A stretch of DNA of 64,000 nucleotides from assembly GCF_000331105.1 (NCBI RefSeq), contig NC_020054.1, positions 3,344,024-3,408,023 on the forward strand. The letters run 5' to 3'. Position 1 is the first letter of the stretch, and every line of letters starts with the position of its first letter. The translations under genes and the position numbers were made by a program. Below are positions 25,509 through 34,003 of this stretch, in pieces. Source of the DNA: Fibrella aestuarina BUZ 2. Its GTDB lineage: Bacteria > Bacteroidota > Bacteroidia > Cytophagales > Spirosomataceae. Under the pieces are notes generated by a model, which was not told the DNA's origin, did no database searches, and was given only the letters and a program-made list of their open reading frames with translations.

Positions 25509-26306
25509 CTACCAGGTTAACGCCCGCCAGACCAGCGTGGCCTGAAAAAGCATGCAGGCGTCGTTGGTTTGGGTGGCGTCGTACCATTTCAGTTCGGCGG
25601 CCAGCCCCAGGTTTTGCGTGATCGGTTGCGTGTACGTACCGGCCACCATCCAGCCAATACTAAAGGTATGCCCCCGGGTATTGCCATCGTAGCTCAGTTC
25701 CGAATTAACGATGTAGGGGCCCGTTCCGGCATAGAGTGCAAAGCGCCGCACCACCGACATCGAGAAGACGGCCAGCACCGGAATCGCCGAAACCCGCACG
25801 CGGGCCGGTTCGCCGTTGATCACCCCCCGGTAGCTATACATGTCGAGGTAGCCGGTTTCAACACCCAGCCGGAGCCGGTGGTCGGTTTGCCACATCACGC
25901 GGGCCGTCAGCGGCAGGCCCAGCCGAATTTTGCGTTCCTCGGCCAACGTACCTGGCGTGCCGATAGTGGGCATGTAGATAGAGCCGCCGAGGCTGGTGTA
26001 GACCAGCAGTCGGAACGGCCCCCGGTTGGGGTGAGTCGAGTCGGGCTTGGCATCCCACAATTGCTCGGGACTCAGCTTACGTACCTGTCCGCGTCGGTTG
26101 AGGCGGGGCGTATAAGCCGGTGGGAGGGGGCGTCGGGTACGTAGCCGCGTGCTTTTGGGCGTTTTACGCACGGGTCGGCGGCGGGTCGAATCGGCTTGTT
26201 GGGCCAGTGCGACCGTAGTCAGCCCCAGCCAGCCTACACAAAACAGCATCAATAAGCGACGAAGCACGCGCCCCGTTGATCTGCCGCGCTGGTAAACGTA
26301 TAGCAT
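25509..26306 (-). CDS. Predicted outer-membrane beta-barrel protein
   Basis: 265 residues from ATG 26306 (15 bp inside another possible ATG at 26321). Signal peptide ends VALAQQ. A basic Arg/Pro-rich segment (about 40-80) is followed by alternating hydrophobic strands such as FRLLVYTSLGGSIYMPTIG, LRLGVETGYLDMYSY and FALYAGTGPYIV, as in small Bacteroidota barrels. No named family recognised. The GDPD lipoprotein gene ends one base before it, so the two are one transcript. Longer upstream frames overlap the GDPD gene and are not real. Confidence 0.75.
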   Translation of the reverse strand: MLYVYQRGRSTGRVLRRLLMLFCVGWLGLTTVALAQQADSTRRRPVRKTPKSTRLRTRRPLPPAYTPRLNRRGQVRKLSPEQLWDAKPDSTHPNRGPFRLLVYTSLGGSIYMPTIGTPGTLAEERKIRLGLPLTARVMWQTDHRLRLGVETGYLDMYSYRGVINGEPARVRVSAIPVLAVFSMSVVRRFALYAGTGPYIVNSELSYDGNTRGHTFSIGWMVAGTYTQPITQNLGLAAELKWYDATQTNDACMLFQATLVWRALTW

Positions 26307-26307
26307 C

Positions 26308-27600
26308 TTATTGCTTGACATAGTGGTAATAAGCCACAACGGGCGCGTAGTTGGTGAGGATACCGTCGAGGGTATTGTCATTAATGAACTGTTCAATGAA
26401 GCTGGGTACGTCGAGCGTCCAGATAAAGACGCGCCGCCCCTGCGCCTGCATGGCCTTGGTCTCGGCAATGGGGTTACCCAGGGTCCAGCGCGGTGCCCAG
26501 ACCTTGGCGTTGATCCGTTTGGCCGTGGCCGTATCCAGCTCACAAAGCGAAACCGTCTGCTGATGGTTAGGCAGCTGCTCAAACTGCGTCACGGTTTCTT
26601 CGGAAGGCAAGCCAATGTAGATCGTCAGCCGTCGGCCCAGCGCATTGGCCCGTTGCTGATACGTTTGCTGAATCTGCCGCACCAGTTCCATATCGCGCAC
26701 GTCTTTGGTGTCGAGCCAGACCGTTTCGAGGGGTGTATCGTAAACAACGGCCGTAAGCGCCTCCTCAAGCGTCGGGATTTTTTCCCCGTTGATCAGCCGG
26801 ACAAACGACGACAGTTGCTTGTAGGTGTATTCTTCGATCGGCCCGATCAGCCCGTTTTTCTGGGTCAGGCGCAGGTTGAGCTGGTTGTCATGGTACAGGA
26901 TCGGGACGCCGTCTTTGGTTTGCCGGATGTCGATCTCCACGCCGGTTGCGCCCAGGCGGGGTGCCAGCCGGATAATCTCCGCCGAGTTTTCGGAGGCAGG
27001 CAACAGGTCAGAGGTACGGCCGCCACCCCGGTGCGCCAGAATCTGGAAAGGCTTGGGATTCAGCGGCCGGTTTGACACGAACGACATTGGAAACCGCCGC
27101 GCCTCTTCGCCCAGACCATAAAAACCCCGAAAGACAACCTGCCCCGGCGGAATAGGCTGGCAACAGGCCGGATCGAGCAAGACGCTACCGCCATTGCCTT
27201 TCTGCACGATGAAACGAGCCGTGCCGGTTTCGGAGTTGACCAACCGCCGCCAGAACCCTTCAAAGACCAGCGAGTCGCCCACCTGCCGGCCTTCCAGAAT
27301 AAAGAAAGCCGCCTGCGGTTCGCAGAAAAGCGTCAGGTAGTGGGTGGTATCGCCCGGTGCCTTGACCGTATACGACCATTTGGCGGCCAATTCGTCGCCA
27401 AAGGCGTCGGACCCATCGGCAATGGTATACACGCCTTCGCAGGCTTTGCGCGTCTGGGTGTAGAGCAGTTTGGCGCCTTCCGTATTGAGCCCCTCGCCCA
27501 ACTGCTTGGGAAACGGCACAGTATTGTCGAGGCCCGGTCGGCAGCCGATCAGATAGCCCAACAGGCTGATTAGTATAAGTTGAAACGAAAGCGATCGCAT
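26308..27600 (-). CDS. Glycerophosphodiester phosphodiesterase-family lipoprotein
   Basis: 430 residues, lipobox YLIGC (Cys20). An unassigned N-terminal domain of about 170 residues precedes a GDPD TIM-barrel. The barrel is visible as KPFQILAHRGGG (catalytic His), GATGVEIDIRQTKDGVPILYHD (metal Glu/Asp and second His) and IPTLEEAL. Such enzymes split glycerophosphodiesters, releasing glycerol 3-phosphate. An anchored periplasmic or surface scavenging role is likely. It begins the two-gene unit with the barrel protein downstream. Confidence 0.88.
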   Translation of the reverse strand: MRSLSFQLILISLLGYLIGCRPGLDNTVPFPKQLGEGLNTEGAKLLYTQTRKACEGVYTIADGSDAFGDELAAKWSYTVKAPGDTTHYLTLFCEPQAAFFILEGRQVGDSLVFEGFWRRLVNSETGTARFIVQKGNGGSVLLDPACCQPIPPGQVVFRGFYGLGEEARRFPMSFVSNRPLNPKPFQILAHRGGGRTSDLLPASENSAEIIRLAPRLGATGVEIDIRQTKDGVPILYHDNQLNLRLTQKNGLIGPIEEYTYKQLSSFVRLINGEKIPTLEEALTAVVYDTPLETVWLDTKDVRDMELVRQIQQTYQQRANALGRRLTIYIGLPSEETVTQFEQLPNHQQTVSLCELDTATAKRINAKVWAPRWTLGNPIAETKAMQAQGRRVFIWTLDVPSFIEQFINDNTLDGILTNYAPVVAYYHYVKQ

Positions 27601-27674
27601 AGGTAGTAATGTCGTTGGATAGGCGCGCTTGCGGATCGAGCGGGTGTCGAGCCGTAACGGACCAGTCTTATAGG

Positions 27675-28475
27675 TTATAAGAAGAAGCCGATAAAGGCCT
27701 CCGGGTAAAAGATGGCGCGGTCGAAAGTGGAATACAGCGACCAGAACTGCCAGTTGAAGTCGGTATACAGCGCCCGGAAACCCAGTGCCACGTGCCGCCG
27801 CCCAAAAAAGGCCTGTTCCAGGGTAATCGTGGCCCCGGCCCCATTGTAGAGTACCCGACCCCGTTCGCTGACGGTTTGCCCTACCCGCGACCGGTAAAAG
27901 AAGCTCATGTCAAGCTCGCCCCGCAGCGTAACCAGCAGGTCGCGCGACGAACGAAACCCGATCGCGGCCGTTGGTCGGCCCTGGATACCAAAACCCCGGT
28001 TGTTGAATTGGGCTAATTGGAGGGAGCCAAACCAGGCGCCCGCTTCGGCCCCGATCGACCCATAGAAGCGGCCCTTGATCGGGAAACTGTAGCGCAGCCC
28101 CGCCGAGGCGTTGTTCTGTAAGAACTGAAACGTAAACCGACCCGTCAGGGCCAGGTTGTCGGTCAGGCCGTGGAGCACGACCAGGTCGCCGGCGGGTACG
28201 CTCAACTGCACCTCTTCGGTAATGTCGCGGGGGGTTGTGGTGAACGTGACGCCCAGCGTGGCCCGGCTAATGCCCTTGGTGAGCGGAAACGGGAAGTGGA
28301 CAAACGGGACCCGTGGCGAGGTGGAGTCGGTTGGGGGGAGCGTGAACTCTCCTTTCTGGTAAGCTCGTCGGTAGGGATTTTGCGGCCGCTTCGTGCGAGA
28401 CGGGCGTTTCACCTGCCCCCAGGCCGGAGCCATCAGTAGCAGGGAGAAAAAGAGTAGTAGAATGGGGCGATACAT
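27675..28475 (-). CDS. Predicted outer-membrane beta-barrel protein, function unknown
   Basis: 266 residues from ATG 28475 (an alternative ATG at 28493 sits inside a hairpin). Signal peptide ends PAWGQ. A Lys/Arg-rich segment follows (VKRPSRTKRPQNPYRR), then repeated amphipathic strands and a C-terminal aromatic end (EAFIGFFL), fitting a barrel inserted by the BAM machinery. Its general build resembles the other barrel protein 1.5 kb away: basic linker, then barrel. They may be distant paralogues. Confidence 0.72.
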   Translation of the reverse strand: MYRPILLLFFSLLLMAPAWGQVKRPSRTKRPQNPYRRAYQKGEFTLPPTDSTSPRVPFVHFPFPLTKGISRATLGVTFTTTPRDITEEVQLSVPAGDLVVLHGLTDNLALTGRFTFQFLQNNASAGLRYSFPIKGRFYGSIGAEAGAWFGSLQLAQFNNRGFGIQGRPTAAIGFRSSRDLLVTLRGELDMSFFYRSRVGQTVSERGRVLYNGAGATITLEQAFFGRRHVALGFRALYTDFNWQFWSLYSTFDRAIFYPEAFIGFFL

Positions 28476-28480
28476 GGTAA

Positions 28481-28507
28481 GGCCGGCGATCATTTAATCG
28501 ACCGGCC
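28481..28507 (-). promoter_or_regulatory. Hairpin at the translation start of the barrel gene
   Basis: GGCCGGCGAT and ATCGaCCGGCC pair around a six-base loop immediately before ATG 28475. An upstream in-frame ATG at 28493 lies within the stem-loop. In mRNA it would occlude initiation. Regulatory meaning is inferred. Confidence 0.4.
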
Positions 28508-28666
28508 TAATACAAACAGGCCCCGAACCCGAAAAGTTAAACCCGGCTACTGTAGACCGAAAGCCCACCCGGTCAGGATCGTGTCAGACCCGCCAATAGC
28601 TGCACAAATGGGCTACATACTGCCGCCGCTAAACGAACAAACCACACGCTAGCCTTGCTAACGTAC

Positions 28667-30154
28667 CTACACCGTTACCGGTTGCGACGTTGATTTGCGC
28701 GACAGAAGCCACAGGCCCAGGTACGTGAACAGGCCGTTGAGCAGTAGCCGTTCGAAGCTGAAGGTGTAGCCGTTGAACCACTCCTTCGAATGCGCATTCA
28801 CGTAGTAGGTCAGGAAAGGGGAGAGGATACACACGAGCGGCACCCACCCATCGCGGACGGGGCGTTTGTTGAACAGGCCGAAGGCATAAAGGCCCAGCAG
28901 GGGCCCGTAGGTATAGCCCGCCAGGTCGAACACGGCCGTGATCAGGTCACCGTTGTTGAACTGATTGAAGATGACGATCACCACCCAGAACAGCACCGAG
29001 AACCCAATGTGCACCCAGTGCTTAATGCGCGACCGCTCGGCTTCGGGGCGCCGTTCCACCTCCATAAAGTCGATGCAGAAAGACGTGGTGAGCGCCGTGA
29101 GGGCCGAGTCCGACGAGGCGTAGGTGGCGGCGGTGATGCCTAGCAGGAAGGTGATGCCTACCACCGGACCGAAGTGGTTCAGCGCGAGCATCGGGTACAG
29201 GTTGTCGGTTTTGGCGGGTACGTCGATGCCCTTGGTGTTGGCATAGATGTACAGCAACGCACCCAGGCACAGGAACATGAAGTTCACGATGGTGAGCGTG
29301 ATGGTGAACCAGAACATGTTTTTCTGGGCTTCGCCAATGTTCTTGCAGGTCAGGTTTTTCTGCATCAGATCCTGATCCAGCCCCGTCATCACGATGGCAA
29401 TGAAGGCGCCCGAAATAAACTGCTTCCAGAAGTTACGCGGGTCGTTGAAATTGTCGAAGAAGAATACCTGCGAGTAGGGGCTGCTTTTGATGGCCGCTGT
29501 CACTTCCGATGTATTCAGGTTCAGTTGCCGGGCAATCAGCACGATCGTCAGGGCTACTGCCGTTACCAGAAAGGTCGTTTGCAGCGTATCGGTGATGATG
29601 ATCGTTTTGACCCCGCCCTTAAACGTGTAGAGCCAGATCAGCAGGATGGTGATGGCAACCGACGCTTCGAAGGGAATGCCCAGATCGTTGAAAATGGCCA
29701 GTTGCAGCACACCCGCCGCCACGTAGAGGCGCAGCGCCGAGCCGACCGTCCGGGCCAGCAGAAAAAAGCCCGCGCCAGTCTTGTATGACCAGAACCCGAA
29801 GCGTTTTTCGAGATACCCATAGATCGAAATCAGGTTCATGCGGTAGTACATCGGCATCAGCACCGTGGCGATGACGTAGTAGCCGATGATGTAGCCCAGC
29901 ACCACCTGGAAGTAGAAGAAGCCCTTGTAGCCCTCGAACCCTTTGAAGACCCCGCCCACGGCGCCCGGCACCGAAATAAACGTGACGCCCGACAGCGACG
30001 TGCCGATCATGGCGAAGGCCACTAAGTACCAGGGCGACTGGCGGTTAGCCGTGAAAAACGTGTTGGTGTCGGCCCCACGCGAGGTGTAGTACGACACTCC
30101 GATCAGCATGGCAAAATAGGCAATCAGAATAATCAGCGCAGTAGTGGAATTCAT
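28667..30154 (-). CDS. Sodium:solute symporter (SSS family)
   Basis: 495-residue inner-membrane protein with about 13 hydrophobic segments. The N-terminus carries GVSYYTSRGADTNTFFTANR, the typical first loop of the SSS family, followed by the conserved MIGTSLSGVTFISVPG sodium-site region. The family imports sugars, amino acids, sialic acid or vitamins with Na+. Substrate cannot be assigned from sequence. The ara genes lie 1.3 kb away on the other strand, so a sugar is possible but not shown. Confidence 0.9.
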   Translation of the reverse strand: MNSTTALIILIAYFAMLIGVSYYTSRGADTNTFFTANRQSPWYLVAFAMIGTSLSGVTFISVPGAVGGVFKGFEGYKGFFYFQVVLGYIIGYYVIATVLMPMYYRMNLISIYGYLEKRFGFWSYKTGAGFFLLARTVGSALRLYVAAGVLQLAIFNDLGIPFEASVAITILLIWLYTFKGGVKTIIITDTLQTTFLVTAVALTIVLIARQLNLNTSEVTAAIKSSPYSQVFFFDNFNDPRNFWKQFISGAFIAIVMTGLDQDLMQKNLTCKNIGEAQKNMFWFTITLTIVNFMFLCLGALLYIYANTKGIDVPAKTDNLYPMLALNHFGPVVGITFLLGITAATYASSDSALTALTTSFCIDFMEVERRPEAERSRIKHWVHIGFSVLFWVVIVIFNQFNNGDLITAVFDLAGYTYGPLLGLYAFGLFNKRPVRDGWVPLVCILSPFLTYYVNAHSKEWFNGYTFSFERLLLNGLFTYLGLWLLSRKSTSQPVTV

Positions 30155-30221
30155 CTCAGAGGGGCAACTTTTAACCGACTCGCGGGGTTAGTATAAAGGG
30201 GATTAACCGGCCAAATTTCCG

Positions 30222-30229
30222 TAAATTTG
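30222..30229 (+). promoter_or_regulatory. Candidate -7 promoter box of clpS
   Basis: TAAATTTG matches the Bacteroidota -7 consensus TAnnTTTG and lies 30 bp before the clpS start. A clear -33 TTG is lacking at the expected distance. Confidence 0.45.
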
Positions 30230-30259
30230 CCAACAATCAAACCAACAACTTGCCCAGTT

Positions 30260-30538
30260 ATGATGCCGTTCTCAGAACCAGACGTTGAGGTATTGGACGA
30301 AGTCGTTGAGACAGAAGTCTACAACCTGGTAGTCTTCAACGACGACGTCAATACGTTTGAACACGTGATCGACACCCTGATCGACGTGGTGCACCACACG
30401 CCCGAACAGGCCGAACAATGCACTCTGCTGATCCACTACAAGGGCAAATGCACCGTCAAGAACGGTGGCTTTGAGGAGTTGGTCCCCATGCGAAATGAAA
30501 TCTGCCGCCGGGGCATTTCTGCCGAGGTGCTTAACTGA
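30260..30538 (+). CDS. clpS: ATP-dependent Clp protease adaptor
   Basis: 92 residues. Delivers N-degron substrates to ClpA/ClpC-type unfoldases. The substrate-binding signature is VVFNDDVNTFEHVIDTLIDVV, with the Asn-Asp pair for the N-degron amine, and HYKGKCTVKNG follows as in ClpS lids. I start at ATG 30260; ATG 30263 is equally possible. It is followed by a heptad-repeat element and recR. Confidence 0.94.
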   Translation: MMPFSEPDVEVLDEVVETEVYNLVVFNDDVNTFEHVIDTLIDVVHHTPEQAEQCTLLIHYKGKCTVKNGGFEELVPMRNEICRRGISAEVLN

Positions 30539-30542
30539 ATGC

Positions 30543-30641
30543 ACAATGTACAATGCGGTACGATGTACAATGAGGTTCCTGTAAGGGAGCAACTGTCATG
30601 TGCGGCAATCCATTGTACATTGTACACTATTCATTGTACAT
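30543..30641. repeat. Heptad inverted repeat between clpS and recR
   Basis: Left ACAATGTACAATG (30543-30555) pairs with CATTGTACATTGT (30611-30623), and ATGTACAATGA (30563-30573) with TCATTGTACAT (30631-30641). The right side is strictly 7-bp periodic: ATTGTAC occurs at 30612, 30619 and 30633. It sits between two co-directional genes, not convergent ones. Confidence 0.85.
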
Positions 30642-30650
30642 TCTCTATAC

Positions 30651-31268
30651 ATGGAGTTTCCCTCGAAGCTTATTGAAGATGCGGTGACGGAGGTGTCGAA
30701 GCTGCCGGGCATTGGTAAAAAGACCGCCCTGCGGCTGGTGTTACACCTGCTGAAACGCGACGAAGACCAAACCCAGACGTTGGCGCAGGCGCTGGTGGCG
30801 GCCCGCACGAAAGTGCAATACTGCCGCAAATGCCACAACCTCTCCGACGACACGCTCTGCTCGATCTGCGCCAATCCACGCCGCGACGGCTCCACGATCT
30901 GCGTGGTGGAAGACACCCGCGACGTGCTGGCGATCGAAAATACGGCCCAATACAAAGGGCTCTACCACGTGCTGGGTGGCATCATCTCGCCCGTGGAAGG
31001 CGTTGGCCCCAGCGATCTGCACATCGACTCGCTGTTGCAGCGCCTGACCCAGCAAAACGAAGGCGACGAGCCCGTCAAAGAGATTATCCTGGCGCTCAGC
31101 CCCACGATGGAAGGCGACACCACGGCGTTCTATCTCCAGAAAAAACTACGGCCCTTCAGCCTGCGCGTATCGACCATTGCCCGGGGTATTCCCATCGGTG
31201 GTGACCTCGAATATGCCGACGAAATCACGCTTGGGCGCAGCATTGTGAGCCGCATAGCCTACGAATAG
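30651..31268 (+). CDS. recR: Recombination mediator protein
   Basis: Acts with RecF/RecO to load RecA at single-strand gaps. 205 residues from ATG 30651. N-terminal helix-hairpin-helix (LPGIGKKTALRLVLHLL), a four-Cys zinc finger (CRKCHNLSDDTLCSIC) and a Toprim domain starting ICVVEDTRDV with later GGIISPVEGVGP. All key residues are intact. The upstream frame extension runs through the repeat element and is not coding. Confidence 0.96.
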   Translation: MEFPSKLIEDAVTEVSKLPGIGKKTALRLVLHLLKRDEDQTQTLAQALVAARTKVQYCRKCHNLSDDTLCSICANPRRDGSTICVVEDTRDVLAIENTAQYKGLYHVLGGIISPVEGVGPSDLHIDSLLQRLTQQNEGDEPVKEIILALSPTMEGDTTAFYLQKKLRPFSLRVSTIARGIPIGGDLEYADEITLGRSIVSRIAYE

Positions 31269-31290
31269 TCAATTTTAGCTTAGCTTTCGT

Positions 31291-31328
31291 AAAAGAACCT
31301 CCGGTAGAATGCCAGAGGTTCTTTTTTT
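31291..31328 (+). terminator. Intrinsic terminator after recR
   Basis: AAAAGAACCTC (31291-31301) pairs with GAGGTTCTTTT (31315-31325) and a T-run follows, 22 bases after the recR stop. It separates recR from araB. Confidence 0.9.
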
Positions 31329-31425
31329 ATTTGTACCGCGCTAGCTGTCGTTGTCTGCCTGTTGGCAGGTAATAGCCCTATTGGCCAGTGGCAGCCTAGC
31401 CCAAGGACCCCCTACCTTCTCATTT

Positions 31426-33105
31426 ATGATAGCCTACGTAATTGGCCTCGACTTCGGTACAGACTCCGTGCGGGCGGTGCTGGTCGATGCCAGCAACGGG
31501 CGCGAACTGGCCCAGTCGGTATTCACGTACCCACGCTGGCAGGCCGGTCTGCATTGCCACCCGGCCCGCAATCAGTTTCGGCAACACCCCCTCGACTACA
31601 TCGAAGGGCTTGAAACGACCATCCGGGCCGTGCTCGCCGCCTCGCCCGAAGTCGACGCCGCCGACGTGCGCGGCATCGCTGTCGATACCACCGGTTCCAC
31701 GCCGGTTGCCGTCAATGCCGACGGGGTGCCGCTGGGCCTCACGCCCGCCTTTGCCGATAACCCCAACGGCCATTTTGTGCTGTGGAAAGACCACACGGCC
31801 GTAGCCGAAGCCGACGAAATCAACCAAAAGGCACGTACCTGGGCCGAAACCCACCCCGACGAAGGGGATTACACCCGCTTTGAGGGGGGTATCTATTCGT
31901 CGGAATGGTTCTGGGCCAAAATCATGCACATTGTCCGCACCGACGAGGCGGTGGCTCAGGCTGCGCACTCGTGGATGGAGCATTGCGATTACATCCCGCT
32001 GCTGCTCACCGGTTCGTCGCTGGCCGACCTGAAACGGAGCCGATGCGCGGCGGGCCACAAGGCACTTTGGCACGAAGGCTGGAACGGCCTGCCCTCGGAA
32101 GCGTTCCTGACGTACCTGGACCCCAAACTGGCCGGCCTGCGCGACCGTCTGTTCAGCGATACGTATACCGCCGATCAATCGACGGGAACACTTTCGGCCG
32201 AGTGGGCCACGCGCCTTGGCCTCACTACCGACACGGTCGTGGCCGTGGGTACGTTCGACGCCCACGCGGGTGGCATCGGCGGGCAGATTGAGCCCTATTC
32301 GATGGTGAAAGTGATGGGTACGTCGACCTGCGACATGGTGGTGGCACCCACCGCCGACGTGGCCGACACACTCGTGCGGGGCATCTGCGGCCAGGTCGAT
32401 GGCTCCATCGTGCCCGGTATGCTCGGCCTTGAAGCGGGGCAGTCGGCCTTTGGCGATTTGCTGGCCTGGTTCCGGCGGGTGCTCGAGTGGCCGCTGCGGC
32501 TGGTCGACTCGTCAGGTACGTTGTCGGATGAGCAGAAAACGGCCCTCCGGCAGGACATCGCCAGTCGGCTGATGGGTGAACTCTCAACCGCCGCCGAAGC
32601 TGTCGACCCCGAGCTGAGCAGCGTACTGGCCCTGGATTGGGTCAACGGCCGCCGCACACCCGACGCCAACCAGACGCTGAAGGGGGCCATCACGGGCCTC
32701 AACATGGGCACTGGCGCCCCCGAAATTTTCCGGGCGTTGGTCGAAGCCATCTGCTTCGGTTCGCGGACCATCGTAGAGCGGTTTGAAGGCGAGGGTATCC
32801 CCATCCGGCAGGTAATTGGGCTGGGTGGCGTGGCCAAAAAATCGGCTTTCGTGATGCAGACCCTCGCCGACGTGCTGAATCGCCCCATCAAAATTGCTAC
32901 CTCAGAACAGGCCCCTGCGCTCGGCGCGGCCATGTACGCCGCCGTCGCCGCCGGTATACACCCTGACGTACCCACGGCCATGCAGGCCATGGGCAGCGGG
33001 TTTGATGCCACCTACACACCCATCCCGGCCAACGCCGACCGCTACGAACGCCTGTTCCAGCGGTATAAAGCGCTGGGCCAATTTGTCGAGCAAAACGGTA
33101 AATAA
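31426..33105 (+). CDS. araB: L-ribulokinase
   Basis: Phosphorylates L-ribulose to L-ribulose 5-phosphate. 559 residues of the FGGY kinase family from ATG 31426. N-terminal phosphate-binding loop YVIGLDFGTDSVRAVLVD is the AraB form. Later motifs are VMGTSTCDMVV, LDWVNGRRTPDANQTLKG and EQAPALGAAMYAAVAAG. First gene of an araB-araD-araA set on one strand. The three genes are separated by heptad-repeat elements rather than tightly packed. No AraR-type regulator is adjacent. Confidence 0.96.
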   Translation: MIAYVIGLDFGTDSVRAVLVDASNGRELAQSVFTYPRWQAGLHCHPARNQFRQHPLDYIEGLETTIRAVLAASPEVDAADVRGIAVDTTGSTPVAVNADGVPLGLTPAFADNPNGHFVLWKDHTAVAEADEINQKARTWAETHPDEGDYTRFEGGIYSSEWFWAKIMHIVRTDEAVAQAAHSWMEHCDYIPLLLTGSSLADLKRSRCAAGHKALWHEGWNGLPSEAFLTYLDPKLAGLRDRLFSDTYTADQSTGTLSAEWATRLGLTTDTVVAVGTFDAHAGGIGGQIEPYSMVKVMGTSTCDMVVAPTADVADTLVRGICGQVDGSIVPGMLGLEAGQSAFGDLLAWFRRVLEWPLRLVDSSGTLSDEQKTALRQDIASRLMGELSTAAEAVDPELSSVLALDWVNGRRTPDANQTLKGAITGLNMGTGAPEIFRALVEAICFGSRTIVERFEGEGIPIRQVIGLGGVAKKSAFVMQTLADVLNRPIKIATSEQAPALGAAMYAAVAAGIHPDVPTAMQAMGSGFDATYTPIPANADRYERLFQRYKALGQFVEQNGK

Positions 33106-33205
33106 TGAATAATGTATACTGAACGATGTACAATGCACACTGGCTCGCGGTAGCGCTACGCCATCTGACTCATTGTGCATTGTACATCATACATCGTGCA
33201 TTATT
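33101..33205. repeat. Heptad inverted repeat between araB and araD
   Basis: Left side: six heptads from 33101, each ending TG (for example AATAATG twice, then TATACTG). Right side: five heptads from 33171, each beginning CAT (CATTGTG, CATTGTA and so on). Read as reverse complement, the right heptads match the left ones in order, with one extra copy on the left. The left side includes the araB stop codon. Confidence 0.88.
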
Positions 33206-33218
33206 CGCCACACTATCC

Positions 33219-33911
33219 ATGTATAACGAATTAAAACAAGCCTGTTACGAGGCCAATATGCAGTTGCCGAAGCTGGGGCTGGTGATCTTTACCTTCGGGA
33301 ATGCGAGCGTGGTCGATCGGGAGCGGGGCGTATTTGCCATCAAACCGAGCGGCGTTCCCTACGACACGCTCTCGCCCGACGACATCGTGATCGTTGATTT
33401 CGACGCCAACGTGGTGGAAGGCAGTAAGCGCCCCTCGTCGGATACGAAAACGCACGCGGTGCTGTACAAAAACTGGGCGGGCCTTGGCGGCATCGTGCAT
33501 ACGCACTCGACCTACGCGACGGCCTGGGCGCAGACCCAACTCGATATTCCGATCCTCGGCACCACCCACGCCGACCACCTGACGGTCGACGTACCCTGCG
33601 CCCCTCCGATGGACGCCACGATGATCGAAGGGGATTATGAACACGAAACGGGCAACCAGATTTTGCAGGAATTTGCCCGGCGCGGCCTGACCCCCGACGA
33701 GGTAGAAATGGTGCTGCTGGCCAACCACGCGCCCTTTACATGGGGTAAAACCATCGAAAAAGCAGTTTACAATGCAGGCGTGCTGGAAGCCATTGCCCAG
33801 ATGGCTTACCTGAGCTGCACGCTGCGGCCCGACGTCAACCGCCTGCCCGCTTCCCTGATCAAAAAACACTACGAGCGCAAACACGGCGCCAATTCGTATT
33901 ACGGACAATGA
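33219..33911 (+). CDS. araD: L-ribulose-5-phosphate 4-epimerase
   Basis: Converts L-ribulose 5-phosphate to D-xylulose 5-phosphate, which enters the pentose phosphate pathway. 230 residues of the class II aldolase fold. Zinc ligands are seen in GIVHTHSTYATAWA (two His) and VLLANHAPFTWG (third His). GNASVVDRERGVFAIKPSGV is the typical phosphate-binding N-terminal segment. Start ATG 33219 follows the repeat element. Third enzymatic step of the arabinose route. Confidence 0.95.
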   Translation: MYNELKQACYEANMQLPKLGLVIFTFGNASVVDRERGVFAIKPSGVPYDTLSPDDIVIVDFDANVVEGSKRPSSDTKTHAVLYKNWAGLGGIVHTHSTYATAWAQTQLDIPILGTTHADHLTVDVPCAPPMDATMIEGDYEHETGNQILQEFARRGLTPDEVEMVLLANHAPFTWGKTIEKAVYNAGVLEAIAQMAYLSCTLRPDVNRLPASLIKKHYERKHGANSYYGQ

Positions 33912-33915
33912 AATG

Positions 33916-33994
33916 CGTTCAAAGTCCAAGGTCTAATGGTCAACGTTGCTCTCTTACGAAGCGATCTTGAACATTGGACGTGGAACGTTGAACG
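33916..33994. repeat. Heptad inverted repeat between araD and araA
   Basis: Left heptads from 33916 (CGTTCAA, AGTCCAA and two more) and right heptads from 33967 (TTGAACA, TTGGACG and two more). Complementarity is imperfect, but both sides keep the 7-bp phase. Its words resemble those at 7.2 kb. Confidence 0.8.
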
Positions 33995-34003
33995 AAAAAT
34001 GGT

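Noticed and set aside
25509..26582. Longer version of the barrel protein starting at 26582
   Set aside because: The extension overlaps the GDPD lipoprotein gene in another frame and lacks a signal peptide; ATG 26306 gives a proper one.
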